Below are positions 14,881-23,596 of a stretch of 27,292 nt of DNA, one piece after another. Where the stretch lies: NCBI GenBank assembly GCA_002254285.1, contig NIUZ01000015.1, positions 1-27,292 on the forward strand. Reading direction: 5' to 3'. Origin of the DNA: Bacteroidetes bacterium 4572_112 (GTDB lineage: Bacteria > Bacteroidota > Bacteroidia > Bacteroidales > UBA1556). The position numbers were made by a program, and so were the translations under genes. The notes under the pieces are model-generated. The model had not been told where the DNA came from. It worked only from the letters and a program-made list of their open reading frames with translations, and did no database searches. Positions within the stretch are counted from its first letter, which is position 1; each line of letters starts with the position of its first letter.

Positions 14881-15834
14881 ATGAAAAATCTTTTACTATT
14901 AATATTTATTCTTTTAATTACAAATTTATTCGCACAAGAAGAGGAAGAAGCAACAGGACCATGGACAAAAGGTGGTACAATTGGACTGAATGGAAGTCAA
15001 ACATCATTTTATAATTGGGCAAAAGGTGGTGAAAACCAAATTTCGTTAAGTGGAAATATTAAAGCATTTATAAACCACAAAAACGATAATACATCATGGG
15101 AAAACTTGCTATTGATGGACTTAGGAAGCTCTAGACAAGGCAAGCAAGATTGGAGAAAAGGTGATGACCGTTTTGAGTATAATACTATTTATGGTATTAA
15201 AGCTAGCGAACAATGGTATTATTCTGCATTATTCAATTTCAAAACTCAGTTTACTTCGGGTTACGAATTTGATGATGCTGGAAACTCTACTTATATATCT
15301 AATTTTATGGCTCCTGCTTATATAAAACTTGGTTTGGGTATGGATTATAAGCCTAATAAGAATTTTTCGGCATTTTTATCTCCTTTAACAGCAAAGTGGA
15401 CCATTGTTAAGGATCAAGCCTTGGCTGATGCTGGTAAATTTGGACTTGATGCCGCTGAAACAAAAACTTATACTGCTACTGATGGTAGCGATAGTATTGT
15501 TATCATTAATTCAGCAAGTAAATTAAGAACAGAGGCAGGTGCTTTGGTTAGATTTACTTATTCTAAAGATGTAATGAAAAATGTGAATTTTGCTACCATC
15601 TTAGAGTTTTATTCTAACTACCTTCAAAATCCACAAAACATTGATGTGGACTGGGAATTTATTGCAACATTTAAAATCAACGATTTCTTAAATGCACAAA
15701 TCAAAGGTCATTTAATTTATGATGATGACGTAATGATTGATGTAGACAGTAATAATGATGGCGTTATTGATATGCATGGTCCTCGAACTCAATTTAACGA
15801 GGCTCTTACTATTGGTATCGTTTATACATTATAA
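14881..15834 (+). CDS. DUF3078-family outer-membrane protein
   Basis: This 317-residue exported protein has the Bacteroidota DUF3078 signature: a signal peptide (MKNLLLLIFILLITNLFAQ), an acidic start EEEEATGPWTKGGTIGLN, then GSQTSFYNWAKGGENQISLS (about residues 39-58) and WENLLLMDLGSSRQGKQDWR near 78-97. Alternating beta strands run through the length and it ends in a beta segment (LTIGIVYTL), consistent with an outer-membrane barrel. An acidic insertion, VDSNNDGVIDMHG (about 287-299), resembles a calcium-binding loop of the DxDxD/thrombospondin type 3 kind. The function of the family is unknown. It lies downstream of mscS with a hairpin between them; I see no TAnnTTTG before it, so it may rely on read-through from mscS. 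Confidence 0.85.
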   Translation: MKNLLLLIFILLITNLFAQEEEEATGPWTKGGTIGLNGSQTSFYNWAKGGENQISLSGNIKAFINHKNDNTSWENLLLMDLGSSRQGKQDWRKGDDRFEYNTIYGIKASEQWYYSALFNFKTQFTSGYEFDDAGNSTYISNFMAPAYIKLGLGMDYKPNKNFSAFLSPLTAKWTIVKDQALADAGKFGLDAAETKTYTATDGSDSIVIINSASKLRTEAGALVRFTYSKDVMKNVNFATILEFYSNYLQNPQNIDVDWEFIATFKINDFLNAQIKGHLIYDDDVMIDVDSNNDGVIDMHGPRTQFNEALTIGIVYTL

Positions 15835-15842
15835 TTTTGAAA

Positions 15843-15880
15843 TAATACTAAGGTTGATAATAAAATCAGCCTTAGTATTA
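15843..15880 (+). terminator. Hairpin between the DUF3078 gene and the polyphosphate operon
   Basis: Stem TAATACTAAGG / CCTTAGTATTA (11 pairs), extended by a G-T pair and TGAT/ATCA, with loop AATAAA. It lies eight bases past the stop codon. No long T tract follows, so it may be an attenuating or stabilising hairpin rather than a full terminator. Confidence 0.55.
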
Positions 15881-15935
15881 CTATCATAAATTATAGTTTA
15901 CGAATTAATAATTAACCCTCTAAAAAATAAAACTT

Positions 15936-16427
15936 ATGAAAAATAATGCAAAAACATTATACCTATTACGCCATGGCGAAGCATACGATTTTACAGCAGA
16001 GGTTGATGATTTTAATCGTAAATTAACCCCTGATGGAGAACAACAAGTATTGCAAATAGCACACTATTTACAAGAAAACAGCATAAAGATTGATGTTGTA
16101 ATTTCTAGTCAAGCAGAACGTGCTGTTTCAAGTGCAAATATTATCCGCAAACAACTAAACCTACCACAGGTGGAGCTTGAAGAATGCTTATATCCTTGTA
16201 CAAGTAGTTGTATTTATAATACAATAATATCTATTGATGATAATGTGAATAATATCCTAATTGTTGGTCATAACCCTGGGCTAACAGCATTTGCACAAGA
16301 GTATATGCAGTTAGAGACAATGCATTTGGGTACATCAGGAATAATTTCATGCTCATACGATACTAATTCGTGGGCTGAATTTGCTTTAAATACTGCAAAA
16401 AGAAATTTTGTTACTTCACCCAAATAA
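15936..16427 (+). CDS. SixA-like histidine phosphatase (phosphohistidine phosphatase)
   Basis: A 163-residue single-domain member of the histidine phosphatase superfamily of about SixA size. The catalytic motif LLRHGEA (R12, H13, G14) is at the N-terminus, where H13 would be phosphorylated in the reaction. The second conserved His is H112 in VGHNPGLT. R62 in SSQAERAVSSA is the other phosphate-binding arginine. SixA proteins remove phosphate from phosphohistidine residues of signalling or PTS proteins. Here the gene is first in a four-gene polyphosphate operon, with only two bases to ppk1. PPK1 itself runs through a phosphohistidine intermediate, so a role on PPK or another phosphohistidine protein is an inference from context only. 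Cytoplasmic; no signal peptide. Confidence 0.85.
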   Translation: MKNNAKTLYLLRHGEAYDFTAEVDDFNRKLTPDGEQQVLQIAHYLQENSIKIDVVISSQAERAVSSANIIRKQLNLPQVELEECLYPCTSSCIYNTIISIDDNVNNILIVGHNPGLTAFAQEYMQLETMHLGTSGIISCSYDTNSWAEFALNTAKRNFVTSPK

Positions 16428-16429
16428 TA

Positions 16430-18475
16430 ATGTATCAAAAACATAATAGAGAATTAAGTTGGTTACAATTTAATGGCAGGGTTTTACAAGAGGCTAATGA
16501 TAAATCCAACCCGCTAATAGAAAGAATACGTTTTCTTGGTATTTTCTCAAATAATAGAGATGAATTTTTTAAAGTTAGAGTTGCTATCTTAAAGCGCATG
16601 ATTATTCTTGCCAAGAAAAATAGTGAGGACGAAAAAGTATTGAATTCCGAGCTTTTAGATGTACTATCTAATGTAGAAATTCAAGAAAAACTTTATACAA
16701 ATTCTTTTTTCGATATTATTAAAGAATTAAGAGGACACGGAATAAATATTGTAGAAGAAACCTCACTTACAAAAAAACAAGAAGCTTTTGTAGAAAAATA
16801 TTTCAAAGAAGAGATTAATGCAAATGTTTTTCCTATTATTCTAGATAATTTTAATGCCAGCCAAATGTTAAGTGATGGCATTATATATATGGCCGTACAT
16901 TTATCATCTGATGATAGTGATATTAAAGATTCGCATCTACTTATAGAGGTGCCAAATAATCTCCCACGATTTATTAAACTCGAAAGCGAAAATAGCAATA
17001 CTGAGTTTATATTTATTGAAGATATAATCCGTTTCAATCTGCCTTTACTATTTCACAAATACGGTTATAATAAAGCCGATGGCTATATTATAAAGTTCAC
17101 CCGTGATTCGGAGCTTAATATGGATAATGATGTATCAAAAAGCTTTATGGAAGTTATGTCTGAGGGCGTAAGAAAAAGACATAAAGGCATCCCTATCAGA
17201 TTTATATATGATAATGCTATTCCTAAACCATTATTAAATAAAATTATTAAGAAATTAAATATTACTACCTATAACTACCAATTAAGAGGTGGTGGTAGAT
17301 ATCATAATTTCAAGGATTTGATGAAATTTCCAGGGATAAGACCTGAGCTATTATTTGATGAATTGCCATCAATTCCACATCCACTTCTTTCGGACGATAA
17401 GCTTATTTTTCGTCAAGTTAGAAAGCACGATATACTATTAAATTTTCCTTACCATAGTTTTTCAAATATAATAAACTTCCTACGCGAGGCTTCAATAGAC
17501 CCAAAAGTAAGAAGTATAAAAATGAGTTTTTATCGTGCGGCATCAGATTCACTTGTAATGAATGCCTTGATAAATGCAGCTAGAAATGGAAAAAAAGTGA
17601 CTGTTTTTATGGAATTGCAAGCTCGCTTTGATGAGCAAGCAAATATAAAATGGACACAAATTTTGCAGAGTGAAGGCATTACAGTGCTGCCAACAATACC
17701 TGGTATGAAGGTGCATGCAAAACTTATTTTGATACGCAGAAAACAATCTGGAAAGAATTTCTACTATACTAATATAAGCACAGGAAATTTTCATGAGTCG
17801 ACATCAAAAGTATATAGCGACTTTAGCCTACTTACTGCCAATCAGAAAATAGGTAAGGACGCATCTACATTTTTTGAGCTTATTGAGTCACGATATTTAG
17901 CTCCAAAGTTAAATATATTGCACATCAGTCCTTTCAATATCCGAACATTTTTGGAGACAAAGATTAAGAGAGAAATTGCTAATAAGAAAAAGGGCAAAGA
18001 AGCATGGATAGTATTCAAAGCCAACAATTTGGTAGACCCTGATATTTCTAACCTAATATATAAGGCTGGTGATAATGGTGTAAAAATAGAGCTTAATATA
18101 CGCGGTATAAACGTAATGCGTACAGGCATTAAGGGTTTCAGTGAAAACATAAACTCTTATAGTATTGTAGGTAGGTTTTTGGAACATGCTAGAGTATTTG
18201 TATTTGCCAATGGCGGCAACCCTGAGGTCTATTTGAGTTCGGCAGATATTATGTCGCGAAACCTCAATCATCGCTTCGAAATTATTTGTCCGATTTTGGA
18301 TAAAAAAATCAAAAGTGACATCCTAAATATTATACATTTGCAGCGTAATGATACCGAGAAATATCGTTCGCTTAATGAAGGGGAAATAAATTCCTATACA
18401 AGGCGTGATAAAGGTTTCGATAAATTGAATTCGCAAATTGCGACCTATAATTATTGGAATAAAGAAAGCAAATAA
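16430..18475 (+). CDS. ppk1: Polyphosphate kinase 1
   Basis: The 681-residue length fits bacterial PPK1 (about 690). It polymerises the gamma phosphate of ATP into inorganic polyphosphate and runs the reverse reaction, usually as a membrane-associated tetramer. The N-terminal domain begins NRELSWLQFNGRVLQEA (about 6-22) and includes LGIFSNNRDEFFKVRVA (about 36-52), the family signature. The phosphorylated histidine is H429 in KVHAKLILI, and the second catalytic histidine is H586 in RFLEHARVFVFANGG. The C-terminal PLD-like domains carry YFYTNISTG-like YYTNISTGNFHE (about 445-456) and SSADIMSRNLNHRFEI (about 603-618). All expected catalytic residues are present. It is translated immediately after the SixA-like gene and followed after 12 bases by a TRIC channel gene, all on one strand, so one transcript is likely. 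Confidence 0.97.
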   Translation: MYQKHNRELSWLQFNGRVLQEANDKSNPLIERIRFLGIFSNNRDEFFKVRVAILKRMIILAKKNSEDEKVLNSELLDVLSNVEIQEKLYTNSFFDIIKELRGHGINIVEETSLTKKQEAFVEKYFKEEINANVFPIILDNFNASQMLSDGIIYMAVHLSSDDSDIKDSHLLIEVPNNLPRFIKLESENSNTEFIFIEDIIRFNLPLLFHKYGYNKADGYIIKFTRDSELNMDNDVSKSFMEVMSEGVRKRHKGIPIRFIYDNAIPKPLLNKIIKKLNITTYNYQLRGGGRYHNFKDLMKFPGIRPELLFDELPSIPHPLLSDDKLIFRQVRKHDILLNFPYHSFSNIINFLREASIDPKVRSIKMSFYRAASDSLVMNALINAARNGKKVTVFMELQARFDEQANIKWTQILQSEGITVLPTIPGMKVHAKLILIRRKQSGKNFYYTNISTGNFHESTSKVYSDFSLLTANQKIGKDASTFFELIESRYLAPKLNILHISPFNIRTFLETKIKREIANKKKGKEAWIVFKANNLVDPDISNLIYKAGDNGVKIELNIRGINVMRTGIKGFSENINSYSIVGRFLEHARVFVFANGGNPEVYLSSADIMSRNLNHRFEIICPILDKKIKSDILNIIHLQRNDTEKYRSLNEGEINSYTRRDKGFDKLNSQIATYNYWNKESK

Positions 18476-18487
18476 TAAATTATAATA

Positions 18488-19117
18488 ATGCTTGATCTAG
18501 ATAAAATTTTAAACATCATTGCCATTGTGGGGGTAATAGCATTTGCTATTTCAGGCGCCCTTACTGCAATGGATCGAAAATTCGACGTGCTTGGTGTAGT
18601 AATCATCGGATTTACTACTGCTGTTGGAGGAGGATCGTTAAGGGATATAATTATTCCTGAACGTGATGTGTTTTGGATTGTAGAACCCATCTACACTTAT
18701 ATGGCAATTCTAGGAAGTGTATTGGCCGTTATTTTCCACAATAAAATCCAGCATTTACGCACAACTCTCTCATTATTTGATACAATAGGATTAGGCCTTT
18801 ATACAATTATAGGCGTTCAAATAGGTATACAATATGATTTGCCAGGCATCTCATGTGTAATATTAGGCGCTATAACAGGAACTTTTGGTGGAGTAATTCG
18901 AGATATATTGGTTAATGAAGTCCCATTGGTTTTTCAAAAAGAAATATACATAAGTATCAGTCTGCTAGGTGGTTCAATCTATTATTTAATCTATTGGTAC
19001 GAATCGCATGGCGCATGGGTAGAGATATTAGGTATTTCTATAATTATTATTTTACGACTTATTGTTGTGAAATTTGAAATAAGTTTTCCCACACTTTATA
19101 AAAACGAAAAGGAATAG
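18488..19117 (+). CDS. TRIC family cation channel (UPF0126, YicG-like)
   Basis: A 209-residue membrane protein with about seven hydrophobic segments arranged as two related halves plus one helix, as in trimeric intracellular cation channel proteins of prokaryotes. Each half has the family's glycine-rich kink: GGGSLRDI near 47-54 in the first and GGVIRDIL near 134-141 in the second, with RD in both. An acidic, partly charged segment with NEVPLVF (about 143-149) follows. Bacterial TRIC channels pass monovalent cations such as K+, and prokaryotic members are better known structurally than physiologically. Here it sits inside the polyphosphate operon, 12 bases after ppk1 and one base before ppx. 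Polyphosphate is a strong polyanion, so counter-ion movement is a plausible link, but that is inference. Confidence 0.88.
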   Translation: MLDLDKILNIIAIVGVIAFAISGALTAMDRKFDVLGVVIIGFTTAVGGGSLRDIIIPERDVFWIVEPIYTYMAILGSVLAVIFHNKIQHLRTTLSLFDTIGLGLYTIIGVQIGIQYDLPGISCVILGAITGTFGGVIRDILVNEVPLVFQKEIYISISLLGGSIYYLIYWYESHGAWVEILGISIIIILRLIVVKFEISFPTLYKNEKE

Positions 19118-19118
19118 T

Positions 19119-20006
19119 ATGCAATTTGCTGTTATTGATATAGGCTCAAATGCTGTAAGACTAGTATTTGCTCATGCCACAGGTGATATTAATAATATTA
19201 CTGTGGAACGCGCATCACTTATTCGTGTGCCATTACGCTTGGGGAAAGATGTTTTTAAAAGCTCTAAGATTTCGAAAATAAGGGAGAAGAAACTCCTTAA
19301 AACCATGAAAGCATTTAAGCTACTAATTGGTGTAATGGAGCCAGAAAACGTGAGGGCATGTGCTACATCAGCCATGCGTGAGGCTAGCAATAGCAGTAAA
19401 ATTATAAAGAAGATAAGTGAAGAAACTGGTATAAAAATAGAAATAATATCAGGCTCAGATGAAGCCGAAATTATTAGAGATACCAATAAAATGATTTTCG
19501 ACCAACCCGATCAATTACAGATAATGATTGATGTAGGAGGTGGAAGCACCGAAATATCAGCAGAAAGAAACGGCGAACTTATTAAGTTAAAGAGTTTTGA
19601 AATTGGCACTATCCGAATCCTAAATAATAATTATGACAATAATATTTGGGACGAAATGAGCGAATGGCTGATGGAGTTTAAGAATAATTATGGCAAAATA
19701 AACGTGATTGGCACTGGCGGCAATATCAATAAAATAAAGAAGCTTTTTGGGGATAGAAACAGTATTGATTTGCAAAAAGAAACAATTGAGAAAACTATTA
19801 GCACACTACAGCCACTTAGCATTGAAGAGCGCATTACTCTATATAGTATGCGCAAAGATAGAGCTGATGTAATTATACCTGCAGCAAAGGTTTTTCTATA
19901 TATTCTGCAGCAGTTGCAATGTGATAAAATTAGAGTTCCACGTATTGGCCTTGCCGACGGAATGGTTCATAAATTATATAAGGAGTATCTATTGGAGCAG
20001 GAATAG
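19119..20006 (+). CDS. ppx: Ppx/GppA family phosphatase (exopolyphosphatase)
   Basis: A 295-residue protein made of the two actin-like ASKHA domains, without the C-terminal HD-like domain found in longer Ppx (about 500 residues). These short forms are common in Bacteroidota. Phosphate motif 1 is IDIGSNAVRLV (about 6-16). ACATSAMREA (about 80-89) and SGSDEAEI (111-118) form the catalytic groove, with E115 or E117 the candidate general base. Phosphate motif 2 is MIDVGGGSTEIS (about 136-147), and GTGGNINKI (about 198-206) is the third glycine-rich motif. It should hydrolyse polyphosphate from the ends or pppGpp; context with ppk1 favours polyphosphate. The ATG at 19119 follows the TRIC stop by one base. 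The 3' end meets a convergent gene with no gap and no terminator. Confidence 0.93.
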   Translation: MQFAVIDIGSNAVRLVFAHATGDINNITVERASLIRVPLRLGKDVFKSSKISKIREKKLLKTMKAFKLLIGVMEPENVRACATSAMREASNSSKIIKKISEETGIKIEIISGSDEAEIIRDTNKMIFDQPDQLQIMIDVGGGSTEISAERNGELIKLKSFEIGTIRILNNNYDNNIWDEMSEWLMEFKNNYGKINVIGTGGNINKIKKLFGDRNSIDLQKETIEKTISTLQPLSIEERITLYSMRKDRADVIIPAAKVFLYILQQLQCDKIRVPRIGLADGMVHKLYKEYLLEQE

Positions 20007-20420
20007 TTATTTACAGAATTTAGTATAATTATATAAATTTTCTACCCCATATTTTTCAGCCAAAAGATAATTCTCGCAAGCTTTATCTTTGTCATCAAAT
20101 ATTTTTTTATACAATTCTGCACGCAACTTATAAGCCTGGCCAAAGGTATTATCTAGCTCAACGGCCTTATTTGCATTCTCCATCGACAAATTATATTTCT
20201 GCTGATTAAAGTATGTATTTCCAATATTTAAATATGCTTCGGCATTATTTGGATCAATATTCAAAGCATTATTAAAGTGAACTAATGCTCCTTCAAAATT
20301 GGAGTGAAGATTTTCCTTAATTCCAGCATTAATTTCCTTACGAAGCTCAACTTTACTATCAGTACAAGAAATTACAATTGATGAAATAAATAGTAAAATT
20401 ATTAGGCTAATTCTATTCAT
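20007..20420 (-). CDS. Small TPR lipoprotein
   Basis: A 137-residue protein with a lipoprotein signal: hydrophobic N-terminus followed by the lipobox VISC with C19 as the lipidated residue. It is anchored in the periplasm or outer membrane. The mature part has about two and a half tetratricopeptide repeats (ALVHFNNALNIDPNNAEAYL and YLNIGNTYFNQQKYNLSMEN). A C-terminal helical piece, KACENYLLAEKYGVENLYNY, also carries Cys. These proteins mediate protein contacts, and the partner is unknown. The gene ends with its stop codon immediately next to that of ppx (20006/20007), so the two transcripts overlap. No TAnnTTTG is seen upstream. Confidence 0.8.
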   Translation of the reverse strand: MNRISLIILLFISSIVISCTDSKVELRKEINAGIKENLHSNFEGALVHFNNALNIDPNNAEAYLNIGNTYFNQQKYNLSMENANKAVELDNTFGQAYKLRAELYKKIFDDKDKACENYLLAEKYGVENLYNYTKFCK

Positions 20421-20514
20421 AGTCGGTTTATTTAGTTTGCTAAATTAATACTTTATATCTTATTCCTTTGATATTATTATTTTTATTTTACGCCAAGCAG
20501 AACCACCATTTACA

Positions 20515-20522
20515 TATCTTTG
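20515..20522 (+). promoter_or_regulatory. Probable -7 element of the WbqC-family gene
   Basis: TATCTTTG followed by CAAC is the same form as the box at 10135-10142, 30 bases before the ATG at 20552. No clear -33. Confidence 0.45.
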
Positions 20523-20551
20523 CAACTAGTTTAATGGCTTAAATACAAATT

Positions 20552-21166
20552 ATGAACACTACATTATTAACCACTGCTTTCTTCGCTCCTATTAGCTATT
20601 TTGCAGCTATTGCACAAGCTGATAATGTTATTATTGAAGCTCACGAACATTATCAAAAGAAAAGCTATAGAAGCCGATGTTATATTGCTGGACCACATGC
20701 TAAGCAAATGTTAAACATACCTATAGATAGGCCAAATGGCAATAACACTATTATTACCGACGCCAAGCTATTATATATAGAAAATTGGCAAAAACAACAT
20801 TGGAATTCACTTATTACAGCATATAATTCGAGCCCTTTTCTACTATATTATCAAGATGAAATAGAAGCGGTATTTTTCAATAAATACGATACCCTTTGGG
20901 AACTAAATAAGGAATTGCTATCATTACTACTAGAGTTATTGCAAATAGAAACACCTATTGCTTACACTCAAGAGTATATAAAATTGCCTACAGAAGTAAA
21001 GGATTATAGAGCCATTATAAACCCACGAAATACGCCTGATTACGAGCCTTATATACAAGTATTTGGCGATAAACATGGGTTTATTAGTGACCTTAGTATT
21101 TTGGATTTATTATTTAATCTTGGGCCTGATGCTGTAAGTTATTTGTCAAAAATTAATCTTGACTAA
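20552..21166 (+). CDS. WbqC-family protein
   Basis: This 204-residue protein belongs to the WbqC family, named from O-antigen clusters. The conserved N-terminal pattern is visible as TTAFFAPISYFAAIAQADNV, then EHYQKKSYRSRCYIAGPHAK (about 32-51), LNIPIDRPNG and LLYIENWQKQHWNSLITAYN. Its biochemical role is not established; an association with glycan or amino-sugar modification is inferred from the clusters of relatives. The relatively short length is normal for the family. In Bacteroidota such genes often stand alone, as here. The final 14 bases (21153-21166) overlap the end of the convergent ClC gene. It has a plausible -7 box and a short leader. Confidence 0.85.
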   Translation: MNTTLLTTAFFAPISYFAAIAQADNVIIEAHEHYQKKSYRSRCYIAGPHAKQMLNIPIDRPNGNNTIITDAKLLYIENWQKQHWNSLITAYNSSPFLLYYQDEIEAVFFNKYDTLWELNKELLSLLLELLQIETPIAYTQEYIKLPTEVKDYRAIINPRNTPDYEPYIQVFGDKHGFISDLSILDLLFNLGPDAVSYLSKINLD

Positions 21167-22928
21167 CGGCAATTAATAACTTTCGGTAGGCAGAGAATGT
21201 ATTTGAGCGAGAGATAAAACCCTTATAAATTCCATCATCAATCACGGGCATATTATAATAACCTGTTTCATTGAATTTTTCCATTGCAGTTTCCATTTTA
21301 TCAGAAGTAGAAACAAAAGTTTTGGGGTGCATCATATAATCGGTTATCTTATTGTTATACTTATCTTTATCAAATATAACTTTTCGCACATCGCCAAAAT
21401 CCACTATTCCAATAAACTCATTATTATTACCCACCACAGGAAAAACATTTCGTGTAGCTTCTGACACATATTTAGTAAACTCTTTCAAGGTAATAGTGCT
21501 GGGAATAGTAGTTAAATCAGTATCCATCACACTTTTAATGGTTAATAAATGTAGCACTGTTTTATCTTTATGATGCGATAAAACCTCGCCTTCGTCAGCC
21601 ATATATTTTGTAAAAACCGACTGTGGCTCGAAATACCTACTGGTTACAAACGAAATAGTTGCAACAATCATTAATGGAAAAATAAGTATATAACCTTGAG
21701 TAATTTCCGCTGCAAAGAAGATTGCTGTAAGTGGTGCATGCATCACTCCGGCCATAACCCCTGCCATACCAACAACTGTATATTCTTTAACACTTAAATG
21801 CCAATTGGGGCTAACATAGTTTATCACCGAACTAAAAATATAACCCAATAAACCACCCGTAAAAACCGAAGGCGCAAAAAATCCACCAACTCCCCCACTC
21901 TCTATAGTTAATGTAGTACTTACCACTTTTAGGAAAGCTACAATCAGCATTATGAGCATAAGAATCCAAAACTCATCTTTGTAAGCATATAAAAAGCTAA
22001 TATCGGTAATATCAGAAGCATCACCCTGTATTATGAGCTTTAAAGTATCATAACCCTCGCCATAAAGTGCTGGGAAAAGGTATATTAACAGACCTAATAT
22101 ACTCGCACCAATCACCAAACGAGTTAATGCAGTATTATATGATTGCATTTTGCGATGAATAGCAAAAGTTACTCTCTTAAAATAAAGGCTCATCATGCCT
22201 GATATTATTCCTAAAAATATTAAAAAAGGAAATTGAGAGAAGCCTATTTGTTCAATAAAATTGAACTGAAAAACAACCTCACTAGGCATAACAGCATTGG
22301 AGATAATGGCCGCCGAAATGGATGCTATTAGCAAAGGAATAATAGAATTTGCTGTAAGATCGATTACCAAAACCTCCACCACAAAAATTATTGACGCTAT
22401 GGGAGTAAAGAAAATTCCTGACATTGCCGCAGCAGCACCACAGCCTAATAATAAAGAGGTTTGCTTTATATTCAGATTAAATTTTGCACTTATGGCTGAG
22501 CTAATAGATGTTCCTGTGCTAATAATTGGGGACTCTAATCCAGCAGAGCCGCCAAAAGCAGAAGTTAATATCCCGCCAAAAAATGCACTTATGGATTTCT
22601 CTCTACGTATTCTCCCTTTGCGCTGTGACAGGCTCATCAATATCCCATAAATACCATGATTTTTAGGATCCTTAATAATGTGATGAATAAATATAACTGT
22701 AATGGAAATTCCAATAATTGGAACTAGAAATAGAATAATACTATTTGATCCTTCGCTAATATTATTAAGAATATTATCCTTAATAAATATTACGGCAGTT
22801 TTCATTAGTGCTGCAGCTAAGCCTGTTATCAATCCAATGATGATACTCAAAATAATAAAAAAGAGATCCTCATTGACGCTTTTAGCTCGCCAAGAATTTA
22901 AACCCTTAATAAGATTATTTTGTTTCAT
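21153..22928 (-). CDS. ClC-type chloride channel/transporter with C-terminal CBS pair
   Basis: A 591-residue inner-membrane protein: ClC membrane domain (about 1-435) followed by two CBS domains (about 460-520 and 525-585, the latter in ITDYMMHPKTFVSTSD). The external gating glutamate is kept in GLESP (E132), matching GREGP of E. coli ClC. The GxFxP filter motif is GGFFAPS (348-354). Where the E. coli exchanger has two Glu in FIIEEM, here there is FVVEVL (182-187). The residue equivalent to the inner proton glutamate E203 is therefore Val186, as in animal ClC channels, which may mean channel-like or weakly proton-coupled transport. The E. coli filter Ser (GSGIP) is replaced by HGIYG. Last gene of a four-gene operon, 23 bases after an outer-membrane barrel gene. 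CBS domains may bind adenine nucleotides. Confidence 0.92.
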   Translation of the reverse strand: MKQNNLIKGLNSWRAKSVNEDLFFIILSIIIGLITGLAAALMKTAVIFIKDNILNNISEGSNSIILFLVPIIGISITVIFIHHIIKDPKNHGIYGILMSLSQRKGRIRREKSISAFFGGILTSAFGGSAGLESPIISTGTSISSAISAKFNLNIKQTSLLLGCGAAAAMSGIFFTPIASIIFVVEVLVIDLTANSIIPLLIASISAAIISNAVMPSEVVFQFNFIEQIGFSQFPFLIFLGIISGMMSLYFKRVTFAIHRKMQSYNTALTRLVIGASILGLLIYLFPALYGEGYDTLKLIIQGDASDITDISFLYAYKDEFWILMLIMLIVAFLKVVSTTLTIESGGVGGFFAPSVFTGGLLGYIFSSVINYVSPNWHLSVKEYTVVGMAGVMAGVMHAPLTAIFFAAEITQGYILIFPLMIVATISFVTSRYFEPQSVFTKYMADEGEVLSHHKDKTVLHLLTIKSVMDTDLTTIPSTITLKEFTKYVSEATRNVFPVVGNNNEFIGIVDFGDVRKVIFDKDKYNNKITDYMMHPKTFVSTSDKMETAMEKFNETGYYNMPVIDDGIYKGFISRSNTFSAYRKLLIAVSQD

Positions 22929-22951
22929 CTATAAAACAAATAAATAAAATT

Positions 22952-23593
22952 CTAAAACCAGAATCTATACCCTATAGTTAGTTTTATTGGTTGATATATA
23001 TGATTTGAAACACGATTACCAATGGTGCTCGTAAAAGCAGAATATTCGTAATCAGCGCCTATTATTATTGATGATGTTGAGTTAATTATTAGATTATAAA
23101 ATAAGCCTGCCGAAAGAAACATTCCCATATCATTTGATGTTCCTACAATATTATTAGGGAACGACAATCCGCCCTGAAAGTTAAAACCAAAGTCGCTAAA
23201 TGCATCAGTATAAAGTGCATACTCAAATCTACCGTAAAACTTATAAAAATAAATATTGTGATCCTGTGAAGACACATCAGTAGAAGTGCTACCATAAGCA
23301 CCTTGCCATTCCAATCCACCACCAATATTAGCATTGCCAATGCTATACATAATGTTAAGACCTACAACAGGGGTGTATAATACACCTTTGGAGTTGTCGT
23401 AAACCAATGAATCAGGCGCTGGACCAACCACTGTTTTATTAAGATCGTATGAATACAAACCACCTCCAGCACCAATATATGGAGTAATATAAAGTCTACT
23501 CTGCGATTTACTTTTGCAACTACCATATCTAGTTTGGGCATTGCTCTGTATGGCAATCACCATTAATACTGCTAAGATAATTATTTTTTTCAT
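22952..23593 (-). CDS. Outer-membrane beta-barrel protein
   Basis: A 213-residue protein with a signal peptide (MKKIIILAVLMVIAIQSNAQ) followed by an arginine/lysine-rich RYGSCKSKSQSR. Then come alternating strands such as RLYITPYIGAGGGLYSYDL, ANIGGGLEWQGAYGST, FDFGFNFQGGL-like DFGFNFQGGLSFP, and a C-terminal strand LTIGYRFWF. The last ends in phenylalanine, typical of barrels folded by BamA. The length suggests eight or ten strands. Function unknown; not a recognised porin family. Three bases separate it from the TlpA-like gene, so it is translated from the same transcript, and the ClC gene follows. The neighbourhood gives no specific substrate. Confidence 0.82.
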   Translation of the reverse strand: MKKIIILAVLMVIAIQSNAQTRYGSCKSKSQSRLYITPYIGAGGGLYSYDLNKTVVGPAPDSLVYDNSKGVLYTPVVGLNIMYSIGNANIGGGLEWQGAYGSTSTDVSSQDHNIYFYKFYGRFEYALYTDAFSDFGFNFQGGLSFPNNIVGTSNDMGMFLSAGLFYNLIINSTSSIIIGADYEYSAFTSTIGNRVSNHIYQPIKLTIGYRFWF

Positions 23594-23596
23594 TCT

